Both the position numbers and the translations under genes were made by a program. Positions 6,902 to 9,265 of a stretch of 9,265 bases of DNA are shown here, piece after piece. The notes beneath the pieces are model-generated. The model searched no databases. It saw only the letters and a program-made list of their open reading frames with translations, and was not told the DNA's origin. Within the stretch, counting starts at the first letter, position 1, and each line of letters starts with the position of its first letter. The stretch is taken from positions 1 through 9,265 of the forward strand of contig BJHC01000038.1 in assembly GCA_014191535.1 (NCBI GenBank), read 5' to 3'. Source of the DNA: Cyanobium sp. (lineage in GTDB: Bacteria > Cyanobacteriota > Cyanobacteriia > PCC-6307 > Cyanobiaceae).

Positions 6902-8107
6902 CTAGCGGCTGGCTTGTCGCAACAGGTGAAGACCACCGGCGAGGCCGATCAGCACCGGCATCCAGGCCGCAAAGAACGGCAGCAGGGTGCCCTTGATCCC
7001 CAGGGAACTGAACACGAACGACATCAGGTAGTAGCCGAAGATCAGCAGCACGCTGATGCCGAAGCCCTGGCTGCGGCTGGTGCGGGCATTGGGGCGCACG
7101 CCGAGGCTGCTGCCGATGAGGCCGAACACCAGACAGATGGTGGGGAAGGCGAATTTCTCCTGGATGCGCACCCGCAGGCGGCGGGCCTCCTTCTGATCCC
7201 CCGCCTGGCTGAGCAGCGACTCGGCCCGCATGGCCTGACCGACCGTCATCTGGGCGGCGTCGCTGGGGAGCTCCGCCACATCGATGGGGGTGCGCACAAA
7301 GGGATAGAAGTAACTCGTGTATTTGGCCGAGGTGGTGATGTCGCTGTCGGGGTCGACGGTGAGGATGCTGCCGTTGCGGAACTCCCACATCGCTTTGCGC
7401 TCATCCCACACGGCCGACTGGGCGGTGAGCACCTGCTGCATGCTGGCCCGGGACAGGTCCAGCACCGTGACCTGGCTCATGGTGCCCCCCTTGAACTCAC
7501 GGGCATAGAACAGCTGGGTGAGCCCATCCTCCGGGGGATCGCCGGGGGTCTTGGGGGCGATAGGCCCGAAGCGCGAATAGACGATGTTCTTGCCGGTTTT
7601 GGCGGAGAGGGCCCGGCCCAGGGCGGAATCGAAGGTGAGCGAAGCGGCCGTGTTGGCCGCCGGCACGATCACGTCGTTGAACACAAAGGTGAGCAGGCTC
7701 ATCAGGAAAGCCAGCACCAGGGCCGGCAGCACCATGCGCCAGGTCTTCACGCCGAGGCTGCGCAGGGCCGTGAGCTCGCTGTTGGCGGAGAGGCGGCTGA
7801 AGGCCAGCAACGTGGCCAACAGGGTGGCCATGGGGAAGGAGAGCACCAGGAACCCCGGCAACCGCAGGGCCAGCACCTGGCCGGCGGCCAGCAGGGGCAT
7901 GCCCGATTCGGCCACCATCCGCACCAGCTCGAACACCACCCCCACCGACAGCGACACGGCGGTGAACGCGGCGATCCCGAACAGCAGCGGGGCAATCAGC
8001 TCGGAGGTGAGCCAACGATCCAGCAACGGGATCCGCAACCACTGGCGCCGCAGCTGTTCCAGGGGCCGATGCAGCAGGGCCGACAGGGGAGAGGTGGGGG
8101 TGCTCAC
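6902..8107 (-). CDS. LptF/LptG family lipopolysaccharide export permease (YjgP/YjgQ family)
   Basis: This inner-membrane subunit of the Lpt ABC exporter pulls lipopolysaccharide from the membrane and passes it to the periplasmic LptA bridge. The 401-residue product shows the family plan of three helices (about 37-62, 75-103, 126-149), a periplasmic domain (about 150-315) and three more helices (about 318-337, 349-370, 375-396). The conserved segment between helices 2 and 3, SRLSANSELTALRSLGV at 104-120, matches the family's coupling helix that docks on LptB. The start is GTG at 8107: it overlaps the lptB stop as GTGA, indicating translational coupling, and there is no ATG before the first helix. 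E. coli has distinct LptF and LptG; only one permease is visible here, so I leave the symbol open. ccsA follows after 66 bp. Confidence 0.93.
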   Translation of the reverse strand: MSTPTSPLSALLHRPLEQLRRQWLRIPLLDRWLTSELIAPLLFGIAAFTAVSLSVGVVFELVRMVAESGMPLLAAGQVLALRLPGFLVLSFPMATLLATLLAFSRLSANSELTALRSLGVKTWRMVLPALVLAFLMSLLTFVFNDVIVPAANTAASLTFDSALGRALSAKTGKNIVYSRFGPIAPKTPGDPPEDGLTQLFYAREFKGGTMSQVTVLDLSRASMQQVLTAQSAVWDERKAMWEFRNGSILTVDPDSDITTSAKYTSYFYPFVRTPIDVAELPSDAAQMTVGQAMRAESLLSQAGDQKEARRLRVRIQEKFAFPTICLVFGLIGSSLGVRPNARTSRSQGFGISVLLIFGYYLMSFVFSSLGIKGTLLPFFAAWMPVLIGLAGGLHLLRQASR

Positions 8108-8832
8108 AGCCGGAAGTCCTCCCCGAGGTAGTGGCGACGCACCAGGGGATCGCTGGCCATCTCCCGGGAGGAGCCACTGGCCAGGATGCTGCCCTCGGTG
8201 AGGATGTAGGCCCGATCGGTGATCGCCAGGGTTTCCCGCACGTTGTGGTCGGTGATCAGGATCCCCATGCCGCGATCCCGCAGGCTGGCGATCAGCCCCT
8301 GCAGATCAGCCACCGCCAGGGGATCCACCCCGGCGAAGGGCTCATCGAGGAGCAGATAACGGGGGCCCGCTTCCCCCACCGCCAGGGCGCGGGCCACCTC
8401 GCAACGGCGGCGCTCACCGCCGGAGAGCTGAAAGCCTCGGCGATGGGCAAAGGCGCTGAGGTGAAAGTCATCGATCAGCCGCTCAGCCCGCTGGCGCCGT
8501 TCCCCGGGGGGCAGACCGCTCTCCTGCAGGGCCAGCAGCAGGTTGTCACGCACGCTGAGGTTGCGGAACACACTGGCCTCCTGGGGCAGATAGCCGATCC
8601 CCTCGCGGGCCCGCAGGGGCATCGACAGCTCGGCGATGCTCGCGCCGTTCATCACCACGTCACCGGAATCCGGGCGCAGCAAACCGGTGACCAGGTTGAA
8701 CGTGGTGGTCTTCCCGGCCCCGTTGGGGCCCAGCAGACCCACCACTTCGCCGGGCTGGAGCCGGAGGCTCACCTGCTTCACCAACGGGCGCCCCCCGATG
8801 GTGAGGGCCACCTGATTCAGTTCCAGGCTCAT
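8104..8832 (-). CDS. lptB: lipopolysaccharide export ABC transporter ATP-binding protein LptB
   Basis: LptB hydrolyses ATP on the cytoplasmic face to power lipopolysaccharide extraction by the permease. The 242-residue product has all ABC ATPase elements: Walker A GPNGAGKTT at 35-43, Q-loop Gln84 in YLPQE, signature LSGGE at 136-140, Walker B YLLLDEP at 159-165 with catalytic Glu164, D-loop region AGVD at 167-170, and switch His196 in ITDHNVRE. YLPQEASVFRNLSV and DEPFAGVDPLAV are typical of LptB rather than amino-acid importers. The ATG at 8832 overlaps the upstream lptA-like stop as ATGA, and the stop overlaps the permease GTG as GTGA, so the three genes are probably translationally coupled. 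No independent Shine-Dalgarno site precedes the ATG. The neighbouring genes confirm the assignment. Confidence 0.96.
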   Translation of the reverse strand: MSLELNQVALTIGGRPLVKQVSLRLQPGEVVGLLGPNGAGKTTTFNLVTGLLRPDSGDVVMNGASIAELSMPLRAREGIGYLPQEASVFRNLSVRDNLLLALQESGLPPGERRQRAERLIDDFHLSAFAHRRGFQLSGGERRRCEVARALAVGEAGPRYLLLDEPFAGVDPLAVADLQGLIASLRDRGMGILITDHNVRETLAITDRAYILTEGSILASGSSREMASDPLVRRHYLGEDFRL

Positions 8833-9265
8833 GGCTGGGCTGGACGCGGCCGTGCCGGCAGGCTGACACGGCTGTACACCTGCTGGCCGCTGGGGGGAAT
8901 CGCCACCAGGCGGTCCCGGTCCACCAGATAGATCACGCGCTCGGCGCGGATCAGATTGCCGCCCTCCTGGGCGATGTCCACATCGCCGCTGAGCACCACG
9001 CGGCCTTCCTTGCTGAAGTATTGGGCCTGGCGGGCGGTGGCCACCACCCGCTGATCCGGGTAGACGATGCGCACGTTGCCGGTGGCCGTGATCACCCCGG
9101 TGGATTGATCCGCCCGTTGCAGGTCGGATTCGATCGTGACCAACCCCGTGCGCACCCGGGCCGGACCGGTGGGAGCGCCTGACATGGAGGGCTGAGAAGC
9201 GGGCTGCGGGGCCGGCTGCACCGGCCGGGGCGTGGCTTGGGAGGGCCCCTTGAGGGTGTTGGCGG
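8829..9265 (-). CDS. lptA: LptA/OstA-like periplasmic lipopolysaccharide transport protein (partial, N-terminus beyond the right edge)
   Basis: LptA-family proteins form the beta-jellyroll bridge carrying lipopolysaccharide across the periplasm. 144 codons are visible to the stop at 8829. The frame is open through the right edge, so the true start and signal peptide lie outside; a GTG at 9221 is internal. The visible part begins with a Pro/Gln/Ser/Ala-rich stretch (residues 1 to about 35 of the visible part) with no predicted fold. One OstA-type strand-rich domain follows, with the features expected of it: VTIESDLQRAD, ITATGNVRIVYPD, ATARQAQYFSKEGRVVLSGDV and NLIRAERVIY. A short Pro/Arg-rich tail ends the protein. 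Sequence conservation in this family is low, so the call rests on the strand pattern plus the 4-bp ATGA overlap with lptB. Confidence 0.85.
   Translation of the reverse strand, partial: ANTLKGPSQATPRPVQPAPQPASQPSMSGAPTGPARVRTGLVTIESDLQRADQSTGVITATGNVRIVYPDQRVVATARQAQYFSKEGRVVLSGDVDIAQEGGNLIRAERVIYLVDRDRLVAIPPSGQQVYSRVSLPARPRPAQP

Noticed and set aside
6138..7388. Minus-strand open frame of 416 codons spanning ccsA and the permease gene
   Set aside because: It is in a shifted frame across two well-supported genes and is rich in Arg, Pro and Gly, typical of a GC-rich shadow reading.
6914..8131. Long open frame (405 codons) on the plus strand antisense to the lpt permease gene
   Set aside because: Its extreme Gly/His/Gln content is the antisense reading of a hydrophobic membrane protein gene in GC-rich DNA. 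Similar mirror frames at 5942-6787 and 8131-8931 were rejected for the same reason.

Overview
This is a high-GC (roughly 65% by eye) stretch of ordinary chromosomal core genome. It most resembles a picocyanobacterium of the Cyanobium / alpha-Synechococcus type. Three things point that way: the GlpX protein has the cyanobacterial fructose-1,6-/sedoheptulose-1,7-bisphosphatase form, GlgC has the cyanobacterial 3-phosphoglycerate-activated C-terminus, and a CcsA-type cytochrome c assembly protein sits next to a compact lipopolysaccharide transport operon. The order glpX-hemA-glgC-gnd also matches what I recall from marine Synechococcus and Prochlorococcus genomes. I see no mobile element, CRISPR array, tRNA or rRNA, and no gene that looks foreign.

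Layout. Positions 1-4945, all on the minus strand, read in transcription order glpX (FBPase/SBPase), hemA (glutamyl-tRNA reductase), glgC (ADP-glucose pyrophosphorylase) and gnd (6-phosphogluconate dehydrogenase, cut by the left edge). A divergent intergenic region of 216 bp (4946-5161) carries two abutting inverted repeats and separates glpX from rpe (ribulose-5-phosphate 3-epimerase, plus strand, 5162-5845). rpe ends in a textbook intrinsic terminator and converges on a second minus-strand block. In transcription order that block is lptA-like (cut by the right edge), lptB, lptF/lptG-type permease and ccsA. The three lpt genes overlap by 4 bp at each junction; ccsA follows after 66 bp.

The left block is central carbon and light metabolism. 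GlpX and Rpe serve the Calvin cycle, GlgC commits carbon to glycogen, Gnd (with Rpe) runs the oxidative pentose phosphate pathway, and HemA makes the first committed precursor of haem and chlorophyll. The right block exports lipopolysaccharide to the outer membrane and assembles c-type cytochromes.

I did not find an undescribed biological system. The observations most worth a second look are regulatory: a strong intrinsic terminator ending only about 22 nt before the hemA start codon, the paired inverted repeats between glpX and rpe, and a perfect 10-bp hairpin formed by the last codons of glgC. The genes tile the window closely; no gene-free stretch exceeds 216 bp.
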